From contig NZ_CP039734.2 in assembly GCF_011769985.2 (NCBI RefSeq), forward strand, positions 1,798,001 through 1,862,000: a DNA stretch of 64,000 nucleotides. The letters run 5' to 3'. This DNA comes from Sulfurospirillum diekertiae (lineage in GTDB: Bacteria > Campylobacterota > Campylobacteria > Campylobacterales > Sulfurospirillaceae). The notes beneath the pieces are model-generated. The model did no database searches, had not been told where the DNA came from, and saw nothing but the letters and a program-made list of their open reading frames with translations. Below, in pieces: positions 34,471-43,876 of the stretch (the first letter of the stretch is position 1; each line of letters opens with the position of its first letter). The translations under genes were made by a program, and so were the position numbers.

Positions 34471-36202
34471 CGCACATTCCTTTAAATTCTGCTAAGAGGG
34501 ATTCTATTTCGCTAATACCTAATTGCCAAAAATGCTCATCTTCAATATCAAACCCAAATTTTTTAATCAACTCTTTTGGACTTTGACTTCCACCTGCACT
34601 CAAAAAGCTTGTGTAATTTTGAACAAAGACTGCTTTATCACTTTTTTTATACAATCCGTAAAGTGCTAAAACCAGTAATTGCCCATAACTGTAGGCATAA
34701 CAGTAAAAAGGTGAGTGAATAAAATGAGGTATATAGCTCCACCAAAGCGCGTAATCTTTTGTGAGTGTAATACTCTTGCCAAACATTTTTTGACTCTCTT
34801 GCATCCAATATTGGTTAAATGTCTCAAGATCCAACTCGCCTTCATGCGCATGTACTTTACGCTCAAACGTTGTGAAATTGATTTGTCGGTAAAGGGTAGA
34901 AAAAATATCTTCAATTTTACTGGCATATAAAGAGCGTTTTTCACTCACACTCAAATTGTCTTTAATAGCATCAAAGGCAAGCATTTCCGCAAAGACAGAA
35001 GCTGTTTCAGACGTCGTTAAAGGTGTATCACTGCCAAGATAGCCGACGTCGCGTGAGAGATACTGATGAATCGCATGCCCTAGTTCATGCGCCAAAGTAA
35101 AGAGGTCACGTCTCGTATCGGTATGGTTTAAAAGCACATAGGGATGTGTACTCGGTGTTGCAGGATGAGAAAATGCCCCGCCTCTTTTTTTATCTTTAGG
35201 GAATACATCAATCCACCCTTTTTCAAAAGCCATAGAGGCAATTTCATAAAACTTAGGGTTAAACTTTTTGAAAGCATCTAGCACTATTTTCTTCGATGTT
35301 TGAAAATCAAATTTTTCGGTAGATTCTTCCAATGGAGCATAACGATCGTATTCATAAAGCTCAGTGAGCCCCAAAAGTTTTGCTTTTTGCACGTAATAAT
35401 CTTGTACCAAATGAAAACTACTTTCAGCACTTTTAACCAAAGCGTCGACACTTTTTTGTGTAATTTTATTATCCATATGGCGTGACTGTTCCGCATTTTT
35501 ATAGCCACGAAGTTCACATTCACTTGCAAGATCCGTTTTAATCATATTGAAAATATATGCCAAAAGTGGCTGATGCGGTTTAAGCCCTTTTGTAAAAGCA
35601 CTGGCTACTTTTTGACGCACTTCACGATTGGAGTCTTGAAGTTTGCTAAGTATCTCCTCTTCGGAGAGCTTTTCGCCCTCATAAGAAAACTTCAAGCGGC
35701 TAAAGTGTTCATCGAAAAGTCTGCTAAATGCTGAAAATGACGTCATCTCTTTTTTAAGAAGAATACGCTCTTCTTTTTGACTAAGCTGATAAGGCTTCTC
35801 TTCCATCAGTGATTCTAAATAATATTTATAGGTGGGAGCCGCTGCGATCAACTCTTCTTGTTTTGGTTTAGAAAGCTTGTTAAATTCAAGTTCAAAAAAG
35901 AGAAGATCTTCAGCGATAGTGCTATGGGCTTGCTGATATTTGGCATAAAATCCACCATTATCACTATTGGTGGCAAACTTTAAAAAAGCATACGTCATAA
36001 TGCGACCCAAGGTCTCATTGATCGATTCATACTCTCTAATTGATTCTAAGAACTCATTAACATGTAACTCTTTAAGTTTACCTTTGCAAACAGACGCAAA
36101 ACTTTTTGCACGTGATGCGGCATCTTTTAAATCCGCTTCTAATACGGTTTCATTTTCATAGAGTGCTGAAAGATCCCAATTCAAATTTATTCCTTTATCC
36201 AT
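34463..36202 (-). CDS. pepF: M3-family oligoendopeptidase F
   Basis: Zinc metallopeptidase of 579 residues that trims oligopeptides in the cytoplasm. The zinc site is TLAHELGHAIHQYL (HExxH) with the third ligand in TSETASVFAEML. The length and the N-terminal helical region fit PepF/M3B. It overlaps the aminotransferase gene by 16 bases and the SspB-like gene by 8, so it is part of the pyrB-pabB-pabC operon. A degenerate palindrome (36057-36068) encodes LHVN. Confidence 0.93.
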   Translation of the reverse strand: MDKGINLNWDLSALYENETVLEADLKDAASRAKSFASVCKGKLKELHVNEFLESIREYESINETLGRIMTYAFLKFATNSDNGGFYAKYQQAHSTIAEDLLFFELEFNKLSKPKQEELIAAAPTYKYYLESLMEEKPYQLSQKEERILLKKEMTSFSAFSRLFDEHFSRLKFSYEGEKLSEEEILSKLQDSNREVRQKVASAFTKGLKPHQPLLAYIFNMIKTDLASECELRGYKNAEQSRHMDNKITQKSVDALVKSAESSFHLVQDYYVQKAKLLGLTELYEYDRYAPLEESTEKFDFQTSKKIVLDAFKKFNPKFYEIASMAFEKGWIDVFPKDKKRGGAFSHPATPSTHPYVLLNHTDTRRDLFTLAHELGHAIHQYLSRDVGYLGSDTPLTTSETASVFAEMLAFDAIKDNLSVSEKRSLYASKIEDIFSTLYRQINFTTFERKVHAHEGELDLETFNQYWMQESQKMFGKSITLTKDYALWWSYIPHFIHSPFYCYAYSYGQLLVLALYGLYKKSDKAVFVQNYTSFLSAGGSQSPKELIKKFGFDIEDEHFWQLGISEIESLLAEFKGMCDA

Positions 36203-36783
36203 AATACGTTATCAATGATTTTAAATCCTATAAGTGCATTCATTATAGCAAATTTCTGAGCTTTTTGAAGGCTTTTCATGTCCAAAACTTCAGCTTTGAG
36301 TGCACCACTTTTAAGCAATCGCTCTCGTGTCGTTCCTTTTAAAAGTGGATGAAGTGGCGTTTTCCATTCACCATCAATTAAAAGCGCAATATTTGCGATA
36401 CTCGTATCTTGAAGCTTCCCTTTACATGTAAAGATAACATCATCACTATTTCCTTGTAAATGGACATTTAAAGCCTCTCGATTACAATATTTATATGCGT
36501 AATCTATTTCAGTCTCGACGAATGCAAATGTTTGAAGTGTGTGTAGAGCGCAAGGAATATACTCAATTTTCTGAAGCGCTTCGGCATATTCAACACGTAC
36601 TCGATAAATTCCCTCCTTGGGAGGAGCCAAATGTTCTGAGAGAACGATTTTAGACATTGAGCCGTAAAGCGCTTGACGCGTTTGATCAAACCGTGCCTGA
36701 TGAAAGGCAAGGTGGAAAATTTCGCCATCTACCGCTTTGAGCGTCTCAAAACAGGGGGATGTAGACTTTATCACACAACTCAT
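36187..36783 (-). CDS. class IV aminotransferase, probable aminodeoxychorismate lyase (PabC-like)
   Basis: A PLP enzyme of the branched-chain/ADC lyase fold, 198 residues, shorter than typical PabC (~270). The probable PLP lysine is in AYKYCNREAL, followed by QDTSIANIALL and the phosphate-binding LLKGTTRERLL. Position directly after pabB suggests the last step of p-aminobenzoate synthesis. I take the ATG at 36783 because AAAGGAG is five bases upstream; the longer frame has no such site. It overlaps pabB by 38 bases. The exact palindrome at 36421-36432 encodes FTCK. Confidence 0.85.
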   Translation of the reverse strand: MSCVIKSTSPCFETLKAVDGEIFHLAFHQARFDQTRQALYGSMSKIVLSEHLAPPKEGIYRVRVEYAEALQKIEYIPCALHTLQTFAFVETEIDYAYKYCNREALNVHLQGNSDDVIFTCKGKLQDTSIANIALLIDGEWKTPLHPLLKGTTRERLLKSGALKAEVLDMKSLQKAQKFAIMNALIGFKIIDNVLWIKE

Positions 36784-37708
36784 CGTACTCCTTTGCTGCC
36801 TCACTCAAAAGCGTAATACCGCCACCACTTTTAAACATATAGCCCTCTTTTGTCTTTTCCAAAAAGCGAATCATCACAGCGCTATCTAAAGTTTTTCCAT
36901 CATAGATACCAAAGATGCCCGTAAAAAAGCCCCTATCGTAACCTTCAAGACGTTTTATAATCTCCACGCTACTGCGTTTGGGTGTGCCACTGATAGAACC
37001 AGCAGGCAATAATGTTGCAAGGATCGTGCCAACATTATTATGCCAATTTTCATCCAACATCCCTGTGATCTTGGAGCTAACCTGTAAAAGCTCTTTGTTG
37101 CCTGCTTGAATCTTTTCTACGTAGCGAAACTGCTCCACACGCATGTCTTTTGACACCATAGAGAGGTCATTGCGTAAAAGATCAACCACCATCACGTGCT
37201 CCGCTTTTTCTTTCTCATCGTTTAAGATCATCTCCTTAGCATTAGGAATGCTCGCATCAATCGTACCTTTCATCGGATAGGTGCTGATGCGATTGTTCCT
37301 TATTTCTACAAAACGCTCGGGTGAAAAACAGACAAATGCTTCATGATAACAGAGTTTAAACGGAGCATTGGCGGTATAAAAAAGATTTTCGAGTGAACAC
37401 GAGAGCTCAATTCGTGTAGGAGATGTCAGGTTAAGCAAATAGGTATTGCCTGCTTTTATCTCTTCAATAACCGCTTCCATCTGAGCACGATACTGCTCTT
37501 TTGAAGGAGGTGTTTTCGACCAAGAAAAATCTTTACATGTAAAAGTATTAGAGGCATTACTTTGGGTTTCTAATTGGTATAAAACACCATGAGGAATGGC
37601 ATCAAGAACAAATGCCTCAAACTGTTTTGCCGCATAATCAATCATAAAGAAGAAAGGTGTTTTCTCCTTACCAAAGGCATTGAGTTTCGAGGCAAACTCA
37701 ATGTTCAA
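36746..37708 (-). CDS. pabB: aminodeoxychorismate synthase component I
   Basis: Chorismate-using enzyme of folate synthesis, 320 residues, which is the chorismate-binding domain with a short N-terminus. Signatures are [50 protein letters not shown] and [20 protein letters not shown]. The glutamine amidotransferase partner PabA is not adjacent. It overlaps pyrB by 11 bases. Exact palindrome at 37532-37543 encodes FTCK. Confidence 0.93.
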   Translation of the reverse strand: MNIEFASKLNAFGKEKTPFFFMIDYAAKQFEAFVLDAIPHGVLYQLETQSNASNTFTCKDFSWSKTPPSKEQYRAQMEAVIEEIKAGNTYLLNLTSPTRIELSCSLENLFYTANAPFKLCYHEAFVCFSPERFVEIRNNRISTYPMKGTIDASIPNAKEMILNDEKEKAEHVMVVDLLRNDLSMVSKDMRVEQFRYVEKIQAGNKELLQVSSKITGMLDENWHNNVGTILATLLPAGSISGTPKRSSVEIIKRLEGYDRGFFTGIFGIYDGKTLDSAVMIRFLEKTKEGYMFKSGGGITLLSEAAKEYDELCDKVYIPLF

Positions 37709-38570
37709 TCAGCTTCTCCAAAACCGCCATTCTCACGGCTACACCATTTTTAACTTGCTCTAAAATTTTAGAGCGTGGATCTTTCATCATAAAATCATCG
37801 ACATCGACATTACGGTGTACAGGGCCTGGATGAAGAATGATGATGTCACGATCTCCCATGAGTTTTGACGTGATGCAAAAATCAGCACCATAATCTTTCA
37901 GTGAAGCATAAATTTGATTTGCGTGGCGCTCCGTTTGGGCACGTAAACTCATAATCACATCGACTTCATCAATCACTTCTTCAATAGTGTGGTATACGCG
38001 AAGGTCTGTTTGAGGCAAGAAATGTGGTGGTCCTACTAAAATGACTTCAACGCCTACTCGCGCTAGAAGCTCAATGTTGCTGTTCGCAACTCTGGAGTTT
38101 TTGATATCTCCCACAATGGCCACTTTTTTACCACGAACATCACCAAAATGGCGTTTCATGGTAAACAGATCGAGCAAGGCTTGCGTCGGGTGAGCGTGAG
38201 CGCCATCTCCACCGTTGACAATTGGGCAGTTAACATAGTTAGCTAAGATATGTGGTACCCCTGAGCTTTTATGACGTACCACGATAGCATCAGGTCCCAT
38301 GGCATCAAGATTTGCCGCGGTATCAAAAAGTGTTTCACCTTTGCTGGAAGAGCTACGTGAGACATCAAGACTAACAACCATTGCACCAAGGCGTTTGGCT
38401 GCAATTTCAAAACTACTTCGTGTTCTAGTAGAGTTTTCAAAAAAGATGGTAATGACCGTTTTATTTTTTAAAATTTCTCGTGGTTTTTCATCCAAAAACT
38501 CTGTTGCTCTCTCAAGCAACTTCTCAATCTCTTCCAACGAAAAATCCCGTGTATTAATCAAATGGTTCAC
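37698..38570 (-). CDS. pyrB: aspartate carbamoyltransferase catalytic subunit
   Basis: First committed step of pyrimidine synthesis. The carbamoyl-phosphate motif is [13 protein letters not shown], followed by [14 protein letters not shown], and [11 protein letters not shown] near the C-terminus. The true start is the GTG at 38570 (290 residues) with AAGGAG seven bases upstream; the open frame runs 92 codons further but that part is not homologous and overlaps the divergent promoter. No pyrI is next to it. Heads the operon pyrB-pabB-pabC-like-pepF-SspB-like. Confidence 0.96.
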   Translation of the reverse strand: MNHLINTRDFSLEEIEKLLERATEFLDEKPREILKNKTVITIFFENSTRTRSSFEIAAKRLGAMVVSLDVSRSSSSKGETLFDTAANLDAMGPDAIVVRHKSSGVPHILANYVNCPIVNGGDGAHAHPTQALLDLFTMKRHFGDVRGKKVAIVGDIKNSRVANSNIELLARVGVEVILVGPPHFLPQTDLRVYHTIEEVIDEVDVIMSLRAQTERHANQIYASLKDYGADFCITSKLMGDRDIIILHPGPVHRNVDVDDFMMKDPRSKILEQVKNGVAVRMAVLEKLIEH

Positions 38571-38597
38571 GCACCGCTCCTTGATGATTTTGCGAAA

Positions 38598-38603
38598 ATA
38601 ATA
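38598..38603 (-). promoter_or_regulatory. candidate -10 box of the pyrB operon
   Basis: TATTAT preceded by TGT on the minus strand, 28 bases before the GTG of pyrB. Confidence 0.35.
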
Positions 38604-38652
38604 ACAAAATTTGACTGTAAGTTTCGTTAACACTTCATTCAATTCTCTGTGG

Positions 38653-38658
38653 TACAAT
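38653..38658 (+). promoter_or_regulatory. candidate -10 box of the glycine-zipper gene
   Basis: TACAAT, 21 bases before the ATG at 38679, with AAGGAGG at 38668-38674. Confidence 0.45.
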
Positions 38659-38678
38659 TCCGCGAAAAAGGAGGTAAC

Positions 38679-39203
38679 ATGAAAAAAATCTTTTACGCCC
38701 CGCTTCTGTTTGTGAGTTCTCTCCTTTATGCGGAGACCATGCATATGGCAGAAGAGGTACGCGTGATCACCAGTAAACCCGAGTACCGAATGGTCACGTC
38801 GCGGGTACCGTACCAAGAGTGTTGGGATGAACAAGTCGCCGTACAATACGCTCCTCCACCACCTAGCGAAGGAAGCGGCGTTGCAGGAGCACTCATCGGC
38901 GGTGTCGCAGGTGGCGTTTTAGGACACCAAATTGGTAGTGGCAAGGGTAATACAGCCGCAACTGTGGGTGGAGCCATCGTAGGAACCCTCGTGGGTAAAA
39001 ATATCGGCGAACAAAGTGCGAGCAGTACACCTCCGCCTCCCGGTTATCGCATGGAACGACGTTGTACCACACGCTATGAAGAAAAAAGTTCTGAGCAGTT
39101 TATGGGATACCGCAATACCGCCAATTACAAAGGTCAAACGATCGTGAAGTATTCGGACAAACCCTTAGAGTTTATCCACCTCGACGTCATGGTAACTTAC
39201 TAA
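38679..39203 (+). CDS. exported glycine-zipper 2TM protein
   Basis: An envelope protein of 174 residues. A signal peptide ([18 protein letters not shown]) is followed by a region resembling other SlyB/17-kDa-antigen relatives ([20 protein letters not shown]) and the glycine zipper [20 protein letters not shown] with [18 protein letters not shown]. There is no lipobox Cys. A perfect AAGGAGG ribosome site fixes the start. Its last 39 bases overlap the end of convergent bioD. It may be a membrane-spanning stress or channel-like protein; exact function unknown. Confidence 0.85.
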   Translation: MKKIFYAPLLFVSSLLYAETMHMAEEVRVITSKPEYRMVTSRVPYQECWDEQVAVQYAPPPPSEGSGVAGALIGGVAGGVLGHQIGSGKGNTAATVGGAIVGTLVGKNIGEQSASSTPPPPGYRMERRCTTRYEEKSSEQFMGYRNTANYKGQTIVKYSDKPLEFIHLDVMVTY

Positions 39204-39839
39204 ACTTTTGATGATTTCATCGCAATCGTCTTGAAGCGAAAGCACTCTGCCGAATAGTTTTTTAAAAAATGGCAGAGTGATTTCATCGAAACGGGTACGA
39301 TCACCTCTAAAATTGATGCACCATTCATAATCATCTACCCCTAGACCATCTAAAAGGTGAAGATTGAGCAAAATATCGTTAATACATCCTAGTTGGTCAT
39401 GCCCAACCAAGAGTGTTTTGGCATGAAAGAGACGAATAAAATCGTACATGTAGAGATCTTCTTCAATCGGAACTAGAAGTCCGCCTGCTCCTTCAATGAG
39501 GACAATATCACACAATGCTTCGATCTTTGCGTAAGCACTTTCCAATAACTCTAAACTAATTTTCTTACGCCCTTTTGCAACATAAGGAGCAGCTGGAAGT
39601 TCAAATTGATATGGCGTAATATCCCTCATCTTTAGGACTTCAAGTGCAGGATTTAAACGTTTTGCATTTTCAAACAACACTGTAGCGTCTAAAGGATGCG
39701 TGATAACACCTGTCTCAATAGGTTTCATAACACCAACCTTGAGTCCTTTTGCGCTGAGTGCTTCAAGAAGTTTAAGAGTGGTATAGGTTTTCCCAATATC
39801 CGTATTGGTAGCAGTAATAAAAATTGGAGGGTATTTCAT
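39165..39839 (-). CDS. bioD: dethiobiotin synthetase
   Basis: ATP-dependent closure of the ureido ring in biotin synthesis. The 224-residue protein has the P-loop in ITATNTDIGKTYTTLKLL, GVMKPIETG and VLIEGAGGLLVPI. A TATAAT at 39858-39863 would start the transcript near 39851, so the ATG at 39839 is preferred to one six codons upstream. bioF is encoded 20 kb away. The 3' end overlaps the glycine-zipper gene by 39 bases. Confidence 0.94.
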   Translation of the reverse strand: MKYPPIFITATNTDIGKTYTTLKLLEALSAKGLKVGVMKPIETGVITHPLDATVLFENAKRLNPALEVLKMRDITPYQFELPAAPYVAKGRKKISLELLESAYAKIEALCDIVLIEGAGGLLVPIEEDLYMYDFIRLFHAKTLLVGHDQLGCINDILLNLHLLDGLGVDDYEWCINFRGDRTRFDEITLPFFKKLFGRVLSLQDDCDEIIKSLVSYHDVEVDKL

Positions 39840-39857
39840 AGAGACTCTTTTTTGCAT

Positions 39858-39863
39858 ATTATA
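39858..39863 (-). promoter_or_regulatory. candidate -10 box of bioD
   Basis: TATAAT on the minus strand, about 18 bases before the chosen bioD start. Confidence 0.4.
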
Positions 39864-39911
39864 ACAAAAAAGGCTTAGAAGAAACGGACGCCAAATAGCG
39901 TCCTTGTAATT

Positions 39912-40334
39912 TTAGCCGATGATATAGCGTGTTAAAAATGCAAGCGATGAGGCTACAATATGTGGTGCCCCATACAAAAATGTGGCAAATACTTGTATTA
40001 AAATGCTTTTTTTCAGTTTCATTCCAAAAATAATGATTGTCCCAATAAATGTTGTTGCAAAAATATAAGAGAGTGCATGGGTTAACCCATAGCTTGGATT
40101 ATACGTGATGCTTGCTAGGGCTAATGAAATCACATAAGAAGCTATAAAAAAACCAATTACATTAAAGAGTGTTTCATAGCGCTGAAACTTCTCATAAAAA
40201 TCTTCTACACTCGGAGCGGGTAAGCCTTTAGACTCTTTAAGTTTCTTAGCAGCAATGGCTCTTTTCTCAAAAAAGAAAAAGACAAATAGCGTTGAAGCAA
40301 CCCCAATCGGAACAATTAAGAACAGTGCATCCAA
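39912..40334 (-). CDS. hypothetical four-helix membrane protein
   Basis: A 140-residue protein with four hydrophobic helices: one at the N-terminus (VPIGVASTLFVFFFF), then a basic 35-residue cytoplasmic-looking loop, then three more (NVIGFFIASYVISLAL, YIFATTFIGTIIIFG, LIQVFATFLYGAPHIVA). I do not recognise the family. The start is TTG with AAGGAG six bases upstream. It is expressed alone between bioD and the AraC-type gene. Confidence 0.7.
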   Translation of the reverse strand: MDALFLIVPIGVASTLFVFFFFEKRAIAAKKLKESKGLPAPSVEDFYEKFQRYETLFNVIGFFIASYVISLALASITYNPSYGLTHALSYIFATTFIGTIIIFGMKLKKSILIQVFATFLYGAPHIVASSLAFLTRYIIG

Positions 40335-40370
40335 AACAAACTCCTTGTGTCATTTTTGTGATCTTTGAAG

Positions 40371-40376
40371 ATTGTA
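40371..40376 (-). promoter_or_regulatory. candidate -10 box of the small membrane protein gene
   Basis: TACAAT on the minus strand, 37 bases before the TTG start at 40334. Confidence 0.35.
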
Positions 40377-40428
40377 ACCTTGGTTTGTTTGGTGGTTGCT
40401 TAAAAGGATGAATTAATGATAATTTTAT

Positions 40429-41292
40429 TTATTTAAATCGTACGGGAACACAAAAGTCCAGATCAAACGTCTCATTGGCATTGATAAAATGATTTTTTCG
40501 ATATACCGCAAAAGAGGGAAGCGATGCCTTTTCGTAATTACTTTTGGGAAGCCATTCATGGTAAATGACATCCATAAATTTTTTAAGATCACCATACACA
40601 CCTTGCAATGAAAAAACGGCACAAAAGGTTTGAGGGATCCGCATTACACCAACTTCCGCACTTCGATAATATTTTTTACCCAAGGGAAGTTCTAAACATG
40701 CCACATAATGACACAAAGAGGACTCTACAAAGCGTGGATTACTATGATGTAACCCAATCATTGTTTGTTCAGAAAAGTCGATACCTTGACGTAATGCCCA
40801 CTCTTGAAGCTTCAACCACGCCATCTTAATGCTGCGATCATACCCTTTATGCCTCACATAGGCCACATCAAAACTAGGCATCGTACCAATCTTTACATGT
40901 AAAGGTTTATCCACAAACGTATAGTCTCTGTTTTCATTGGCTTTGTCCACTTCGCGCCATTTGGTCGGGGTAACACCAAAATTCTCTTTAAAGGCTTGCG
41001 AGAAGGAAGCATTGGAGATAAAACCCACTTCATGCATAATGTGCGTTATCGTAGCTTCTGGGTTAAAAAGTAAAAGATTAGCCGCATGTTCAAGCTTAAC
41101 ACGCTTAATGTAAGCGTGCAGACTTTCACTTGTCACTTCTTTAAAAATACGATTGAAATGAAACGGAGACATTGCCACCAAAGAGGAGAGCTCATCCACG
41201 CCAAAATTCTTTGCAATATCTCCATGGATATAAAAAAGCACTTCATTGACGCGCTCAATATGATCATTTTTTGTGATTTGTTTCTGTTTCAT
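40429..41292 (-). CDS. AraC-family regulator with GyrI-like effector domain
   Basis: A 287-residue regulator. Two helix-turn-helix units fill residues ~10-110 (GVDELSSLVAMSPFHFNRIF and ITHIMHEVGFISNASFSQAF, then FGVTPTKWRE), and the rest is a GyrI/SOUL-like effector-binding domain (HVKIGTMPSFDVAYVRHKGY). Such Rob/BmrR-like proteins sense hydrophobic drugs. A TATAAT lies only six bases before the ATG at 41292, so the mRNA may be leaderless; a TTG six codons upstream is the alternative. Exact palindrome at 40892-40903 (LHVK). Confidence 0.88.
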   Translation of the reverse strand: MKQKQITKNDHIERVNEVLFYIHGDIAKNFGVDELSSLVAMSPFHFNRIFKEVTSESLHAYIKRVKLEHAANLLLFNPEATITHIMHEVGFISNASFSQAFKENFGVTPTKWREVDKANENRDYTFVDKPLHVKIGTMPSFDVAYVRHKGYDRSIKMAWLKLQEWALRQGIDFSEQTMIGLHHSNPRFVESSLCHYVACLELPLGKKYYRSAEVGVMRIPQTFCAVFSLQGVYGDLKKFMDVIYHEWLPKSNYEKASLPSFAVYRKNHFINANETFDLDFCVPVRFK

Positions 41293-41298
41293 GAAACA

Positions 41299-41304
41299 AT
41301 TATA
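41299..41304 (-). promoter_or_regulatory. candidate -10 box placed for a leaderless AraC-type mRNA
   Basis: TATAAT on the minus strand, six bases before the ATG at 41290-41292. No ribosome site is seen in between. Confidence 0.4.
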
Positions 41305-41361
41305 GCACAAATGGACAAAACTAATCCCTCATTTCATGTGGCTAATACAAAGAAGAAGCGC

Positions 41362-41367
41362 TATAAT
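41362..41367 (+). promoter_or_regulatory. candidate -10 box of the aminotransferase gene
   Basis: TATAAT, 29 bases before the ATG at 41397, with AAAGG in the leader. Confidence 0.45.
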
Positions 41368-41396
41368 TTCGATACATTTTTAATAAAGGCTAGGCA

Positions 41397-42560
41397 ATGC
41401 AAACCAAATTTGCAAAACGTGTTACCACCGCATCACGTTCATTTACGCGAACGATCTTAGACTTAACGGCACAAAGCTCCATTATCTCTTTTGCTGGCGG
41501 ACTTCCTGATGCCGCTCTTTTCCCAAGAGACAGCATTGAAAAACATGCCAAAAAACTTTTTGAGACAGAAGATAATCGTCTGTTCCAATACAGCAATGCT
41601 TCCGGTGTTGAGGCGCTCAAAGTTGAGATTGCTAAAAAATATGTGGGCACGACATCAGCAGAAATTATGTTGACCAACGGTTCACAACAAGGGCTTGATT
41701 TAGTCTGTAAAACTTTTTTGGATGAAAAAGATTGTATTATCGTTGAAGATCCAAGCTACCTTGCAGCACTGGGGCTTTTCCATATGTACAATGCAACGAT
41801 CAAAGCAGCGCCACTCAACGCAAACGGTGTTGATACGGTTGTGCTTGAAGCGTTATTTCGCGATTATTCACCTAAATTTTTCTATACGATACCCATTTTT
41901 CAAAACCCAACAGGTTATTCATATACCCTTGAAACCCGCAAAGAAGTGGTGCGGATTGCTAAAAAATACAACGTTATTTTACTTGAAGATAGTCCTTATG
42001 AAGCTCTACGATATGATGGTGTTCAAACGACAGCCTTTGCTGATTTATTGCCTGAACTCACCATCGCGCTGGGAACATTTTCAAAAACTTTAGCACCCGA
42101 TTTTCGCATCGGTTGGATGAGAGCACCTAAAGAAATTATCAGTGCATTAACACTCAGTAAAGAGAGTACGGATTTGCAAAATTCTAAGTTTTTTCAACAC
42201 ATTTGTGCAAAGATGATGCAAAGTGGTGAATTACAAGAGCATACCAAAACGTTGATCCAATATTACCGTCCCAAACGAGATGCCATGGTAAAAGCACTCC
42301 ACACCTATTTTAAAGAGAGCATTGAGTTCGTCGTACCTGAGGGTGGTATGTTTATTTGGGTTAATTTTAAAAAATGTGATGACAGTATGAAACTGTTTGA
42401 TGTCGCCATCAAAAAAGGGGTTGCCTTTGTGCCGGGAAGTGTTTTCTTTGCCGATAAACGTGTCAGCTCTTACGGACGCCTCAACTACACGAACTCAAGT
42501 TTAGAACAGATTGAAGATGGTGTGAAAAAACTCCATGATGCCTATATAGAGCTTAGTTAA
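41397..42560 (+). CDS. PLP-dependent class I/II aminotransferase (LysN/MocR-like)
   Basis: A fold-type I aminotransferase of 387 residues without the GntR DNA-binding domain of MocR regulators. It shows ISFAGGLPDAALFPRD, LTNGSQQGLDL, the PLP-binding IPIFQNPTGYSYT, LLEDSPYEALRY and the Schiff-base Lys in LGTFSKTLAPDFRIGW. The family includes 2-aminoadipate and valine-pyruvate aminotransferases; the substrate cannot be fixed here. Its stop overlaps the convergent DUF89 gene by 4 bases. Confidence 0.9.
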   Translation: MQTKFAKRVTTASRSFTRTILDLTAQSSIISFAGGLPDAALFPRDSIEKHAKKLFETEDNRLFQYSNASGVEALKVEIAKKYVGTTSAEIMLTNGSQQGLDLVCKTFLDEKDCIIVEDPSYLAALGLFHMYNATIKAAPLNANGVDTVVLEALFRDYSPKFFYTIPIFQNPTGYSYTLETRKEVVRIAKKYNVILLEDSPYEALRYDGVQTTAFADLLPELTIALGTFSKTLAPDFRIGWMRAPKEIISALTLSKESTDLQNSKFFQHICAKMMQSGELQEHTKTLIQYYRPKRDAMVKALHTYFKESIEFVVPEGGMFIWVNFKKCDDSMKLFDVAIKKGVAFVPGSVFFADKRVSSYGRLNYTNSSLEQIEDGVKKLHDAYIELS

Positions 42561-43417
42561 ATTCCTCGTTTACAGATAATATTACCAAGCTGTGCCCCCA
42601 CAGCTTGGGCTACCACATTGCATTTCACTTTAAAGAGGAAAAAAATCGGTAACCCTTCGGTTTCGCCTAAACATTCATAGTTTCCCATCCCTTTGGAGAT
42701 AATACAGTCTGCTTTTTCAAAAATAACACGTGCTTTTTCATTCATATGCTCTATGACAAGACCAGGAGTGGGAACACCACTATCAACAATTACGGCGACT
42801 TCATTCATCCCAGAAGCTAGTGCGTCTTTACATGTAAGATCATTGATGATAGGACGACCTCGTACAAAATAGTAAACTTCAATATCTGGATAGAGTTCTG
42901 TGATAGTTTGAATGTAGAGTTTATCAAAAATCTCTTCCCCTGCATTGTCTGCTAAGTAAACTAATATTTTTGTCTTTGCCAGTTGAGCCTCAAGGGCATT
43001 AAAATCATCAATGGCAAATGGGGTATGGTAAATCTTCTCTAGTTCTTCTTCCAGATCATATAACATCACAGCTGCAAGGTCAATCACATTGCCTGCAACA
43101 GCCGTTTTGGTTGCTTCAAAAAGTTTATTGGAACTTGCATTGATTTTTGCTTCGCACAATGGAAGAAAAGCTTTGGCTTTTTGGGAGGAGGCTTTTTTAA
43201 AATCTGCATAAAGATCGTCAAGCTTTAAAAGCTCTGCCATTGCTTCATACAAAGGAGCCGCATTCAGTGGAGGGTTTTGGTTTTTATCAAATAATAGAAT
43301 CTGATTTTGGGCCAGAGTATCAATGGACTTTGCTTGCTCATCATTTACATGTAGGAGTTCACACACACGTTTTGTTTGGTCATAAATACAGGTTAAACAA
43401 GGTTCTTGTAAGTTCAT
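42557..43417 (-). CDS. DUF89/ARMT1-family protein
   Basis: A 286-residue member of the DUF89 family, which in other organisms contains metal-dependent phosphatases of damaged sugar phosphates. The core motifs are VYLADNAGEEIFDKL, FVRGRPIINDLT, VAVIVDSGVPTPGL and DCIISKGMGNYECL. The N-terminus has cysteines in CLTCIYDQTKRVC, as in the prokaryotic subfamily. Substrate unknown. Two palindrome variants lie in it (42827-42838, LTCK; 43344-43355, LHVN). Confidence 0.85.
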   Translation of the reverse strand: MNLQEPCLTCIYDQTKRVCELLHVNDEQAKSIDTLAQNQILLFDKNQNPPLNAAPLYEAMAELLKLDDLYADFKKASSQKAKAFLPLCEAKINASSNKLFEATKTAVAGNVIDLAAVMLYDLEEELEKIYHTPFAIDDFNALEAQLAKTKILVYLADNAGEEIFDKLYIQTITELYPDIEVYYFVRGRPIINDLTCKDALASGMNEVAVIVDSGVPTPGLVIEHMNEKARVIFEKADCIISKGMGNYECLGETEGLPIFFLFKVKCNVVAQAVGAQLGNIICKRGI

Positions 43418-43462
43418 GTAATTCTTTTAAACTGGGGTGAAAGGAGAGGAGAAAGAAGGGAA

Positions 43463-43489
43463 GGCAGTAACACTCTTTGTATTACTGCC
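43463..43489 (-). terminator. terminator of the rpsP-rplS operon
   Basis: GGCAGTAA (43463-43470) and TTACTGCC (43482-43489) form a perfect 8-bp stem just after the rplS stop, followed on the minus strand by TTCCCTTCTTTC. Confidence 0.6.
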
Positions 43490-43498
43490 AAAAAAGTA

Positions 43499-43855
43499 TT
43501 ATTTTCTAAGTTCTCTAATTTTTGCAGCTTTACCACGTCTATCTCTAAGATAAAAGAGTTTAGCACGTCTAACAACACCACGTCTAAGAACAACGATTTC
43601 TTCAATACTGTCAGAATAGATTGGGAAGATTCTCTCAACACCAACACTGTTTGCACCGATTTTTCTGACCATAAAAGTCTCACCTGTACCCGTACCGCGT
43701 CTTGCAATACAAACACCTTCAAAATTTTGAACACGTTGTTTATCGCCTTCAATAATTTTAACAGCAACTCTTAGGGTGTCACCTGCTCTGAATTGTGGAA
43801 CATTTTTCTCAGAAATCTGTCCTGCTTCAAAAGCTTCAATATATTTATTTCTCAT
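43499..43855 (-). CDS. rplS: 50S ribosomal protein L19
   Basis: Large-subunit protein at the subunit interface, 118 residues. It has [40 protein letters not shown] and [11 protein letters not shown], all L19 signatures. Last gene of rpsP-khpA-rimM-trmD-rplS and followed by a terminator. Confidence 0.98.
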   Translation of the reverse strand: MRNKYIEAFEAGQISEKNVPQFRAGDTLRVAVKIIEGDKQRVQNFEGVCIARRGTGTGETFMVRKIGANSVGVERIFPIYSDSIEEIVVLRRGVVRRAKLFYLRDRRGKAAKIRELRK

Positions 43856-43876
43856 CTATTATCCTTTTTGTTCATT

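Noticed and set aside
38571..38846. A 92-codon N-terminal extension of pyrB
   Set aside because: The extension is not homologous to the family, overlaps the divergent glycine-zipper gene and its promoter, and the GTG at 38570 has a good ribosome site.
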